A stretch of 64,000 bases of DNA from Cycas panzhihuaensis (Eukaryota > Cycadophyta): NCBI GenBank assembly GCA_023213395.1, contig CM041465.1, forward strand, positions 226,617,741 to 226,681,740, read 5' to 3'. Below the pieces are notes generated by a model. It did not search any database, had not been told where the DNA came from, and saw only the letters and a program-made list of their open reading frames with translations. Shown piece after piece: positions 31,691 to 43,353 of this stretch (within the stretch, counting starts at the first letter, position 1; every line of letters begins with the position of its first letter). Position numbers and translations under genes: made by a program.

Positions 31691-34430
31691 ATGGAACACA
31701 TAATTAAATTAGAGCATGGCACAAGTCATATAGTGGTTAAACTTTACAAATACCCATATCACTATAGGAATAAAATAGAAAACATAATACAAGACTTAAT
31801 AGACAACATGGCCATAGTAATTAGTAAAAGTCCATTTATAATACTAGTCATCTTAGTTAAGAAAAAGTATAACTCGTTCTATATGTGTATTAATTATTGT
31901 GTCCTTAATAAAGCTAAAATAAAAAATCACTTTTTAATTCCAAGAATTGATGAACTATTAGATGAGCTCTATGGAGTCAAATATTTTATAAAAATTAACT
32001 TTTACTTAAGATATTAGTGAATTAGGATCAAATGAGAGGACACTCCCAAAGTAGCTTTCATATTCATCATGGGTATTATAAGTTTAAAGTGATGCCTTTC
32101 GCTCTCACAAATACTTTAGCTATTTTCCAAGTAATGATGGATAGGGATTTAACATAGTTTTTATGAAAATTTATGTTTATCTTTCTTGGAAATATTCTAA
32201 TATATAATAGATAGAAAAAATAACATGTTACTAATATCGAGAGCGTCTTAAACCTACTATGAGAAAACCACTTATATGGAAAACACTCTAAATGTAATTT
32301 TTCTAAAGAAGAGGTTGAGTACTTAGGGCTTATCATCTTTAGAGAAGGGATTAAAGTAAATCCCATAAAGATTGAAACTATCTTGGAATGGACCAACCCT
32401 AAGAAAATCACTAGACTAAGAGGATTTATAGGACTTATAGAGCATTATTGATGATTAGTAAAAACCTATATATAACAAACATCAATCCTTATAAAATTCA
32501 TAAAAGAGGACTTCTTCTAATAGAGCACAAAAGCATAAGGATGCTAATAGTTAAAGAAAATAATGGTGACCATTCCTATACAAACATCCTTAGATTTTCA
32601 TAAGCCATTTATTCTTGAGTATGATGCCTTTAGAATGGGTATTGAGGCTATGCTTATATAAGAAGGAAGACCTATAGCCTTTAAAAGTAGAAAACTTAAT
32701 ACAAGAGAGTAACTCTACTTAATATATGATAAGAAAATGCTAACAATAATACATACTCTACATAAATAGTAAAAGTATATTTGAGGGCGGGAATTCATAG
32801 TTAAAATAAATTATAATATCTTTTAATACCTTTTAAAATAGAAAGAGTTATTCGTAAAACTACATAAATGGACTAGAAAAATATAAGCTTTCAACTTTTC
32901 AATTACTTATAAGATGGGCGAGTTAAGTGTTGTTGCTAATGTACTCTCTTGAAGAGAAGAAGGAAATGAAGGTCCCTAACTTTATGCAGTAATTGTACTT
33001 AACCCTAGTTAGATAACTAATCTCTAGGATAAATATGTAACAAGCACCAAAACCTAGGAGTTGATTATAGAAATATAACAAGGCTTATGTAATAACTATA
33101 AATAGAAAAATGATCTCATCTAGTACAAGGGAAGAATCTTCTTAGACTTAAACATTAAACTTAGGATATAAATCATGAGGGAATGTTACTTAGTAGTAAT
33201 AGCATGGATTATTATATTTGTCAAGACACACCTCACACGTAAACATTTATTCTTTTAGAAAGGCATAAAACATGACATCCAAAAATATATGGCAGGATAT
33301 CCACTCCGCTAAGTAAATAAATATGAAACATAGATGTAACAGGCCTATTACAACTACTATCCATCCCAAAAGAAAAATAGGAAGGTATCAACATGAAATT
33401 TATGATAAGACTATCGATATTATAGGGTAAGGACATAATTTTTATGGTAGTCGATAAGTTAACTAAGTTTGCATGCTTCATAACCATCTAATAAACTTAT
33501 AAAGTTGCATAGATTATAAAAGTATTCATTAAGGAGATATATAGGTTTCATGGGATACTAGACATAATTTATAATAAGATCATAAATTTATGAGTCACTT
33601 TTGATAAGAACTATTTAAATAAGTTAAGACCACAATAACCATGAGTTCTAGGTATTGCCCACAAATAAACAAACAAATGAAAGTGATAAGTAAATGCTTA
33701 AAATCCTATTTAAGAAACTATGCAATCAATAAGCAAGGCATATGGGTCAAATGATTATATCTTATATAAGTAAGGTATAATTTCACATATCACTCAAACA
33801 TCCAAATGTCTCCTCTTAAGGTTCTATACAGTTACAACTTAACATCCCCTAAAGAATGGGTACTCAAGGATAGTCTTGTAGTAACTATAGGAGATTATTT
33901 ACAAGATACCTCATAAATATTAAAAGAAAACTTAATGATAGCATAAAATAGAACAAAAACACAAGTAGATAAACATCAAATAGAGAGGGAATTTGATATA
34001 AATGATTAGACATGCATTTGTCTAGAACCTTATAAGTAGACCTCTCTCAAAACAACTCAAAGGGAAAAACTTAACCCTCAGTTTTATGGGCCTTATTAGG
34101 TCTATAAGAGGATTGCTCAAGTAGCATATGCTTTAGAATTCCTAACCTCTACTAGGATATACAATGTCTTCCATGTTTCATTATCAAAAGAGAAATTAAG
34201 AGAATGCATACCAATTCAAATTAAAATACCAACGCTAGATAAGAAAGGAAAGTTATTCCTCATGCTCAAGTATGTAATCCAAAAATGTAAAAAGTGTTAC
34301 ATGGAAGGACATATTTAGTCAAGTGGTATCAACTACCAATAAATGACACTACCTAGGAAGCAATAAAAATACTACAGGTCCAACATTACAAAATGATTAA
34401 TTGAAAGATGAAGTATTTTAAAAAGGGGTG
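31691..34430 (+). mobile_element. Decayed Ty3/gypsy chromovirus, RT to chromodomain
   Basis: Plus strand. RT at 31691-32460 shows EHIIKLEHGTSHIVVKLYKY, SPFIILVILVKKKYNS, FYMCINYCVLNKAKIKNHFL and IPRIDELLDELYG, then VMPFALTNTLAIFQ and EYLGLII. RNase H follows at about 32560-32960 (FHKPFILEYDAF, IAFKSRKLN). Integrase sequence is nearly unreadable (33000-34150). A C-terminal TYLVKWYQLP...TT-stop-EA near 34315-34370 matches a chromodomain, the module that defines chromoviruses and directs insertion to particular chromatin. Dozens of stops make this one of the oldest elements in the window. Confidence 0.8.
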
Positions 34431-34433
34431 AAT

Positions 34434-35300
34434 TATAATGCACCTCCATGTTGGCTTTAGTTAAATGGTAAATAAGTGCCTATAAATACACCATTGAATG
34501 GAGATAATTACTATTAAATTAATTAATTAAAATTTTAGTTTTTTTTTTTTTTAGTACTCATAATGTTGGATCTCCATGCCTAGACTTGCCTCATTACTTA
34601 GCATCACTTTATGTAACTTTATTATAAAAGTATATAGGTCAACCCATTCTAAATTTTTGTTCTTTTATACATCTTATACCCTTAAATGTCAACAATCCTA
34701 TATCTAGAAACCCAATCCACTTATTTATTCTCTTCTCAAAAAAAGAGGAAAGAATAGTTATTTCATCTTTAATATTATTTTCATTTCTTTAATATATATA
34801 TCGAAAAGAATAATTATTAGGGATCCAATCCTCATCATATCTTCATCAATCATTCTTTTTTATCATTGATTTAATAGTAAACTTTTTGACAGTCAGCTTA
34901 TCGATTTATTAAAGTGTAATATTCCCATTTTACAAGCAAATGCGCCTATCAGCACTCACAAATTGTTTAACAGTCTGCACTAGTTTAATAGTAAACTTTT
35001 CTTTATAAAGCCTATCATTCTTATTATCCCAACCAGAAGAGGAGGAGGAGGAGGGTACATTTATTATGTATCAATAAACTAGGTTCACTCTATTATAATA
35101 TTTCATTCTTTTAATAAAATAAAATAAGAGTCCTAAATCCCTCCATATTTCTCTTGTATCTCATCTTTACTTTTGTAATTTACTCTAAACATGTTACTTT
35201 ATTTATTTTACAAGCATTTATTTATTTGTCTTTTCATTTATTATATAACCAAATATCATGTTCCATTCACATTAGATGCTTAATACCGATAGTATAAATT
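34434..35300 (+). repeat. Candidate 3' LTR of the chromovirus
   Basis: Follows a purine tract (AAAAAGGGGTGAAT, 34420-34433). CTATAAATA at 34482-34490 could be its promoter. The start reads TATAATGC instead of TGTAATGC, and no partner LTR was found, so the right edge is a guess. Confidence 0.4.
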
Positions 35301-36299
35301 CAATAGTTAACCTTTGAAGTTTAGTTTCAAAGGCTCCAAGTAGTAATGAACTAAGTTAAAAAGCTTAAATATTAGAAAAGTAATAGCAAATTATGAATTT
35401 TGACTATTATATAAATGACTTGTTGGAAAGAAAAACTTATTTTATCTATTATGATTTGCCAATCTTTTAGCATTGATAATGTTACAATTAGGGAAAAGAA
35501 TTATTATCATCTTTTATTTAGTAAGGATTTCAATGATGAATGGTGTAAAAATGTCTTCTATTTATAAGATACATTACTTTTCTCTATGCCTAAAGTATGC
35601 TAACTAATAAGGGATTATAATGTATTCATCTCTTAACCAAATGTAGTTATGCAGAGTATATGTTTTTTGGCTTAATAAAAATATCGCAATAAAATAAAAG
35701 TTACAAGTACTTATGAGAATTCCAAATTTTAACCTTACAGTAAGATTCATATCTTTTAATTCCTTGTCTAGCATGAATCTATGGGTTTTAATAGGATCTA
35801 AGATAGATGTACATAGAAGTGATATGATATAACTATTATCTAAATTTTGAATATAAAAATGCACACTAATTTATCTTTTCTATAACCATATTACATATAG
35901 AATTTGGGTTCATATTAAATAAATATTAAACATGAATATCTTTTTTTTCCTAATAATTCAATTAGCCACTAGCTAGATCTAGGCATTAACCCAATCATAA
36001 ACTTAGAAATAAGAAGTTATTTTATATGAAATTTTATGATTAAGAGTAGAAGAAACCACCCTTGATAAGTTGTATATTATAAGTTTGATATAAAAATGAT
36101 TGAGCATTATATTATATATTAACATGACGAATTAGGTGGATGTGGAGTAATCTATAAACAAAGAAAATATATAATTAATATCTTAGGAATAAGTCTTTTG
36201 ATTGCCTCATATTATTAAGTAACACTTTTATACTTTAAAAATGTATTTGATCTAAAATGACTATAATCATGGTATATTAACATACATCTGAGTAATGCA

Positions 36300-36336
<37 letters not shown>

Positions 36337-36424
36337 TATTACTTTAAATATTTTAGGTGATCTTATTTCAAACTAATCACTTATGTCTTCATTTTATTTG
36401 AAATAAAAAGATAGATTCTCTTAT
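35301..36424. other. AT-rich sequence without genes; (AT)n at about 36305-36334
   Basis: No supported ORF. Contains a simple AT dinucleotide run of about 30 bases. Confidence 0.55.
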
Positions 36425-36790
36425 TGTTAGAAATCAAGAAGCAATAGATCATTTATATAACAACAAGCACAAAATGAATAAGTACATAGCAGAATATATG
36501 TGGGAAACCCTTTTAGGAAAAAATCTACCATAAAATATGGACTACATTGATATTAAATCATTTAGTATAATGGACTTTGGATCCCTTTAAATAGATCCAT
36601 AAGTACCTTGAACAATACATTAATTTTACATTGATTAGCTTATAATAATAACACATTAATACATCATCATAAAGTCTACATAATATGTGGTGTATTATAT
36701 GTATCACATCAATCTCATTGACTTACATCTTATCATGCCATATGCCACATTCATTATTAGGGGTTAAGTGCATTAATGGACACTCTAACA
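36425..36790 (-). repeat. 3' LTR of element G
   Basis: Bounded by TGTTAG at 36425 and CTCTAACA at 36790 with a purine tract adjacent. No partner in the window. Confidence 0.72.
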
Positions 36791-36802
36791 TCCCTCCTTA
36801 AT

Positions 36803-37060
36803 GTTAATATAGGTCTTATCGACAGTCTGCATATCAACAACCGTTATCCTTAGTCTATGTTGATCAGGACTAGTTTACCTTATCCCTTTTCTTATTGATA
36901 GGTTGATGGACTATCCTATCAATATCAACAGTTTTGTTAATGGGGTATGGACTATCCTTTATTGATAGTTATATCTTATTGATAGGATCTAGATGTTCTT
37001 TATTAATGTTGGCATATGTTATCCTTATTGATAGATCCCCCCTTAGGGATAACCTCACTC
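36803..37060. repeat. Imperfect TTATTGATAG repeats between polypurine tract and RNase H of element G
   Basis: (C)TTATTGATAG occurs near 36892, 36959, 36977 and 37025, with related TATCAA segments. Function unknown. Confidence 0.5.
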
Positions 37061-38653
37061 AATCCTAATTATGCATGAATTTTAATGAAGTGGTCTTTAG
37101 TAAGAGCATTGATGAATACATCTGTAAGGTATTCCTCACATCAACTCACAGATTTAATAATACTGGATCTTGATATGCTTCATATATACATGAAACTCTA
37201 AATTCTTTAAAAGTCAAATAACACTCTGATTATCAACATATATAACAAGTGCGATAGAAGTAATTCTAAGCATCTCCAATAGTCTCTATAACCATATAGC
37301 TTCCCTTGTACTAACACCTAGTCCTTAATACTCAGTCTTTATAAAATACAATATGACAATGATATACTTTTTAGTTTGCCATAATATAGAACCATTACCA
37401 ATGCCAAAAATGAAACCTATAATTAATTTCTTATCTTTTGCATCTCCACCCCAATCTACATCTATATACCCATGCAAGTTTACCTCTCTACCACAAAGGT
37501 ATTCAATACCAAGATTGAGTGTTCTCTTCACATACTTCGGAATCCTTTTGTCAACAACCCAATGAGGCTCTTAGAGACCTTTTATAAAACAAGAAACTAA
37601 TCTAATAGCATAAGTAATATCAGGCCTAGTATGAGTTAAATAAATCAAGATCTCTACTGCTTAGTGATACAAAGTCCCATCTATAGTAGGCTTAGTACCC
37701 TTAACACATGGTGTCTTCACTGGTTTGCAATCCTTCATGTTGAATATCTTAAGCAGGTTTGCAACATACCTTACCTATGATATCATGATGTAATCCTCTA
37801 GTTACCTTACTTTGATGCCTAAGAAGTAATGGAGTCACCTAAGATCTGTCATATCAAAGGTGTGTCCCAGATAGGATATTGTAGCTATAATAGTTTTATT
37901 ACAAATTCTTGTTACAACAAGGTCATCAATATACAAAATAATAACAACTATTATTAGACCACTCATATGAATATAAAGATTCAGTTCTAATTTAGTCATC
38001 ACAAATCCATCTTCTTTTAATCTAGAATCAATCTTCTCATATCAAGCATATGGTGTTTGTTTAAGGCCATAGAGAGATTTCTTTAGATGACAAACTAAAC
38101 ACTCCTGACCTTCTTTGACTAAACCAAAAGCCATGTAGATTTGCTTTTTCAAGTCTCTATTAAGGAATGTAGACTTCATATCCATTTGATTCAACTCCCA
38201 ACCATACATAGTTATTAAAGCAAGGATTAATCAAGCAACTAACATCTTAGAGACTAGTACAGATGTCTCCTCATAAATGATTCCTTCTTTCTATGTGAAG
38301 CCCTATGTAATAAGTCAAGCCTTGTACTTGTTTACCTCTCTATTAGAGCAAAACTTCATCTTATAAACCCACTTATAACTAACCAAGTTGTTTGAGGGAG
38401 GTGAGGAAACTAGATCCTAAGTATTATTCTTCATAATTGGGTTGTAATCCTCCTCTATTGCAGTTCTTAATTGTGTGTTTCCTTTACTCTCTTCATATAA
38501 AATGGGATTGCTAAAGTCATTGGTGACCACCATAAGAGTCTAACTAGCATATTGTATCCTTATTCATCAACCATCTATAAGCTCTTTTGCTATCATGCTA
38601 GAGTCTTCAATAATCCTTGTCACCCATAAAGGAACATAGGGTATTGTCCATGT
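37061..38653 (-). pseudogene. RT and RNase H of element G (copia)
   Basis: RNase H end: YLTDVFINALTKDHF and LHGYIDVDWGGD (catalytic Asp). RT: SLYGLKQTP, ILYIDDLVVT (active-site Asp pair), IKVR, HTRPDITYA. Stops and shifts throughout. Confidence 0.82.
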
Positions 38654-39241
38654 TGTTGAGAAAACTAGGTCCCAATAACTACAAACTACCACCAAGATCT
38701 AAACTATTTTGTAACTAGTTATAGGAATTAAAACTGAAATTTAACATGCAAGTTCTTAAACTAGAGATAATATAATAGATAAATTGGAAATCCAAAGCAT
38801 CACATATACACCAAATATAGCATGGTAAAACCCTAGCAGTGTGTTAGAGAAACATCCAGACAGGAAAGGTATCGATCTTTATTATCTAAGAATGGAGAAA
38901 TGTACATAATTTGTAGTAAAGTACTTATAGCAATAACAACCAATCACGTCTATTGAATACATCATATCCAATACATTGAATACCATCAACATAATGAAAA
39001 AACACCCTAAATCGAGCTATATGAGAGAGTCATATAAAGCGCATAAGTCTTGACCTTCAAATATGGGGTATTTGGAATGAACAACCCCAATTCTATTTTC
39101 AATTTAGTATGTTTTATAGTACTAGCTTTTTAGGGCTATACCCCCTGACCAAGGGAGGCTCCTGCTCCTCTTGGATCCCCCCGCAAAAGTTAAAGGGGGA
39201 AACTACACTACCAACTTGTTAAAATTTTTACCTCCAAAACA
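38654..39241. mobile_element. Non-coding insertion in element G, possible solo LTR
   Basis: Interrupts the integrase-to-RT linker. Ends are TGTTGAGAA and CCAAAACA, compatible with LTR termini, and it contains a C/G-rich stretch GGGCTATACCCCCTGACCAA near 39133. No clear target duplication (CATGT and CTGTT flank it), so the identification is weak. Confidence 0.35.
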
Positions 39242-39973
39242 CTGTTCTTACAATATCTAATATATGCCTCATCATGTAATGACTCCCTATCATTACTTCC
39301 ACTTAGTCCTACTTTTGTTTGTGATATAATATTAGGCTCCTAAACCTCAACATGTCTGTCAATAGACTAACTAGGAAAAGAAAGAAGTGGAGGATAAAAC
39401 TTATATTTAGATATCTTTTTAGCATGGTACATCGATGACTCATTAAACTGAACATCTTGACTGATCAAAAGTTTCTCCCCCTATAGATCATAAAGTTTGT
39501 AAGCCTTATGCTCTTGCGAGTACTCCATGAAAATGCACTTCAAATTCTTTCAATCTAACTTCTTTCAATATTTATTAGGGATGTATGCATAAGAAATACA
39601 CCTAAATAATTTAAGATTATTAATAGAAGGTGTTGACTACTCCAACATTCATTAGAGGTAATGCCATGAATAACTTTCATCAAGACCTTATTTAGAATAT
39701 AAATAATTATTGACATAGCTTTTGCCCAAAATATGAGAGATAATGCCTTTATATGCACCATACATCTCATTATTTCCATCATGGCTTAATTTTTTCTTTC
39801 TGCAACACTATTTTTCTATGGGGTATACAAGGCTGATAACTCTTATTTGATATAATGATCAAGGCATAACTATTTAAAGGTATTGTTATCATACTCCTTT
39901 CTATTATCACTCTTTAATATCTTTATTTTCTTGTCACACTTATTTTTAAGATAAATCTTCCACTCATAAAATT
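39242..39973 (-). pseudogene. Integrase of element G (copia), cut by element H
   Basis: Shows KSDNRKEYDNNTF (second catalytic Asp), YTP-stop-KNSVAERKN (catalytic Glu) and MMEIMRCM, then the C-terminal linker. The N-terminal half is missing because element H begins here. Confidence 0.78.
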
Positions 39974-40163
39974 TGTAGTAGGAATTAAATAATTTAAACA
40001 CTAATAAAAAAACACCAGGATCATAAATAACAAGATACCTTCAATTAACTTGAATAATCTTTACAAAGTATAATATGCTTTATATACTTATAAACTCATA
40101 AGTATAAAGTTATTTGTAAGTCGACCACTAATACAAATGTGCATTATGAATTAATTTCTAACA
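39974..40163 (-). repeat. 3' LTR of element H
   Basis: Starts TGTTAGAAATT on the minus strand at 40163, next to polypurine tract ATTATGGGGGAG (40164-40175). The outer edge (TGTAGTAGG at 39974) is set by where integrase of element G stops matching. At 190 bases it is short. Confidence 0.65.
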
Positions 40164-40175
40164 CTCCCCCATAAT

Positions 40176-41800
40176 ATACATTTGGAAAAACTCCTAAGCC
40201 TTCCTTAAGTTTGTAGTGCTTGATCTTTGGCAATGCCTTTGTAAATATATTAGTAATTTGATCTTCTATTTTGCAATGTATAAGTTCAATTTGTCTTTCT
40301 TAAAATAGTTCTCAAATATAGTGGTGTTTAATTTTGATGTTCTTTGTTCTTGCATGTAAGACTAGATTTTTTGATATTTGAATTATACTTTGATTATCAT
40401 AATGAATCATTATGGGATCACTTTGTCTTTGATGTAGATCTTCAAGTAATCTTCTAATCCAAATAGCTTCTCGACTTACTGCTTCAACTACCTTGTATTA
40501 TGCTTTTTCTATAGATAATGACATAGTGGGTTATTTCTTTATATTCCAAGATATTGTTGCCGAACCAGTGTTGAATATATAACCTATGATAGATTTTCTA
40601 TCTTCTATATCATTATTCTAATCTGCATCATAATAGCCAACTAGGCTATATTTGCTTGGTGAATTATAGAAAAGACCATGATCAATTGTTCCTTTGATGT
40701 ATCTAAGAATTCTCTTAGCAGTATTCCAGTGTTCTTGTTTAGGGTTTATCATGAAACTTGAAGCCAAGTTAACTGCATATATCATATCTGGTCTTGTATT
40801 AGTTAAGTAAATGAGATTTCCAATTAACTGATGATATAGAGTGGGATCAATTGATGCAGATTCATCATTCTTACTGAGCTTTAATCCAACTTTAATAGGA
40901 GTGGTACAAGGATTATAATTACTCATGTTGAATTTTCATAAAATATCCATAACATACTTGCTTTGAGACATGTATATTCCAATGTTATTTTGCCATACTT
41001 CGATTCTAAGAAAATAATGTAATTTTCCTATGTCTGTCATCTCAAATTCAGAGTTCATATCATTTTTAAATTCTTGAAGTAACTCATCATTGTTATTAGT
41101 GTAAATTAAATCATCAACATATACTGCAATGATCATAATAGAATTCTTGGAAGTTTTTATGTATAGATTTGAATTTGAGTTACTTCTTTGAAAACCCTTA
41201 TCCTAAAGATATTTATCAATCCTTGTGTACCAAGCTCTTGGTGCTTGTTTTAAACCATATAGGGCCTTTTTAAGTTTGTATACCAAATGTTCATGTCCCT
41301 TAACTTCAAAACCTTGAGGTTGGGAGACATAAATTTCTTCATCGACATATCCATTGAGAAAGACTAATTTAACATCTATTTGATAGACCTTCCAATCAAG
41401 ATGAGTAGTTAGAGATATAATACTCCTAATTATAGTCATCTTAGTAATGGAAGAAAAGGTTTCTTTGTAATCTATACCTTCTTGTTGATCATAGCCTTTT
41501 TCAACTAGTCTAGCTTTGTATTTGTCAACTGTACTATTAGCCTTATATTTAGTCTTATATATCCATTTAGTTCTAATAACATTCTTACTTGGTGGTAATT
41601 CAACCAAATCCTATTTTTTATTCCGACTTAAGGCATTAAATTCTACTTCTATTACTTGAGTCCATTCATTAATTTTTATAGCTTCTTTAAAAGTTTGAGG
41701 TTCATCTTTCTACACCACTTGAGACATCAAGGCATAGTCTACCTCAGCTTGTGATCTTATGAATCTCTTATTAAAATTACTATCTAGAATATTTTCGGGA
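40176..41800 (-). pseudogene. RT and RNase H of element H
   Basis: RT motifs: RTKWIYKTKY, KARLVEKGYDQQEGIDYKET, VYQIDVKLVFLNG, LKKALYGLKQAPRAWY, IAVYVDDLIYT (active-site Asp pair), FEMTDIGKLHYFL. RNase H: LVGYYDADW, then SREAIWIRRLLED and HYDNQSIIQI, ending KEGLGV. Several stops, for example near 40935 and 41202. Confidence 0.88.
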
Positions 41801-43000
41801 TCATGACTTCTCATAATCTATTTTGGATCTTATCTTTGTTGTTGATTTGAACTTGTATCTTCAATTATATTTGTATTTATTTTCCTTTCTGAGGCCCTAA
41901 TTTCAATTATAACTTCCTTACCTTTGTCATCTTTAATCTTATATTCACCATATTCATCAAAAATAACATCTCTGTTCACAAAGAAATTTTTTGCGACTAG
42001 ATCACAGTCTATAGGCCTTTTGCTCACCTAAATAGCCTATAAAGATACACTTAATACTTTTGCTTTCCAATTTTGTTCTTTTTTTATCAGGGATATGGGC
42101 ATAAGCGGCATATCCAAATACCCTTAGATTGCTTACATAAGGTGTCTTACCTATCTATGCTTCTTCAAGAGTTATATCCTTTAATGCTTTGGTTGGACTT
42201 CTATTTAGTAAATATATAGCAGTATTTATTTCTTCAGCCTAGAAAGAGTCGTCTAACTTTTTTCCTTTCAACATACATATTGCCATTTCCATAACGGTCC
42301 TTATCTTTCTTTCAGTTATGCCATTTCGTTGGGAAGTATAAGGAGCTATAAATTGTCTCCTTATTCTAACTTTGCTATAGAAAACTTTAAAATCATTGGA
42401 GATAAATTCTCCCCTATTATCTGAATAAAATTTTTTTATTTTAAATCTACTTTGTCTTTCAGATATAGCCCTAAATTTTACAAATTTCAAGAATGTTTCT
42501 GATTTTTCCTTAAGGAAGTAAACCTAAAATTTTCTTGTGAAGTCATTAACCAAAATCATGAAATATCTTGCTTTTCCATATGACACATTCTTCATGGGCC
42601 CATATAAGTCAATATGAACTAATTTTAATGGAGCTTGAGATTAGAAACTAGATTCAAAAAAATTATTTCTTTGTTGTTTTCCAAAAACACATCCTTCATA
42701 TACAACATTGTTGCTTTGAATAAATGAGAGATTGTTAACCATTTCTTTCTTTCTCAAGTTGATAAGGTTACCATAATTTAAATGTCCATAACGAAGATGC
42801 CATAGAGTACTATCATCATTGACCAATGTATTCAAAGTAATATTTTGAGGACATAGAACTAATTTGAATAATCTATCTTCAGTCATTTTCCCTTTAGCAA
42901 CCAAAGAAAAATTTATTTTCTTATCATAAATTTTGCATTCACCATTATCAAATACTAACATGTATCTTTGCTTCATCATTTGACCAACTGAAAATAGATT
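41801..43000 (-). pseudogene. Integrase of element H
   Basis: The zinc-binding front (LWHLRYGHLNYGNL) is followed by a second Cys pair partly lost (YEGCVFGKQQR). The core shows VHIDLYGPM, FYSDNRGEFISNDF and APYTSQRNGITERKIRTVME with the catalytic Glu. Then NTAIYLLNRSPTKAL and VFGYAAYAHIP. Confidence 0.85.
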
Positions 43001-43093
43001 TCTCTTTAATGCGGGGGCAAGTAAAATATTATGAATATTCTTGTTTTCTTCATCATCTATTCTAATAGAGATAGTTCCTTTTCCTTGAACTTA

Positions 43094-43353
43094 TTAGGTA
43101 TTATCATCTCCAAATACAACTTTCCCTTTCTGATCCTTATCAAATTTTGAAAAAGATTCAGTATTGTAAGTCATATGAGTTGAGCATCCAAATTCAATAA
43201 ACCATTCATCATTTGTCAAAGAATTTGCCATTAAGCTAGTATAGAATAAACTCTCATCTTTTGATAAATTATCTTGGGTATCTGTAATTGTGTTTGTTGA
43301 ATAATAATTTCTAGCCAAATGCCTAAATTTACCACATATATAACATTGAGGTC
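43094..43353 (-). pseudogene. Protease and gag zinc knuckle of element H
   Basis: The protease loop reads EWFIEFGCSTHMT where copia elements have W-x-x-D-S-G-C-S-x-H-M; the catalytic Asp is now Glu and the Ser is Phe. The zinc knuckle CYICGKFRHLARNYY has Tyr where the last Cys is expected. Element C begins at 43354. Confidence 0.78.

Larger units (their letters stand above)
36425..39973 (-). mobile_element. Element G: Ty1/copia retrotransposon (3' part; 5' part displaced by element H)
   Basis: Minus strand. 3' LTR 36425-36790 (TGTTAGAGTG start, inner edge next to polypurine tract ATTAAGGAGGGA at 36791-36802). Then RNase H, RT and integrase, the copia order with integrase before RT. The integrase stops at 39973, where element H begins. 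The remaining 5' part must lie beyond the right end of the window, after elements H and C. Confidence 0.83.
40164..43353 (-). mobile_element. Element H: Ty1/copia retrotransposon (interior, cut by element C in gag)
   Basis: Minus strand from gag zinc knuckle (CYICGKFRHLARN, about 43310-43348) through protease, integrase, RT and RNase H to the polypurine tract. Element C is inserted at 43354, so the 5' end of H lies right of the window. The best-preserved copia copy here. Confidence 0.85.
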
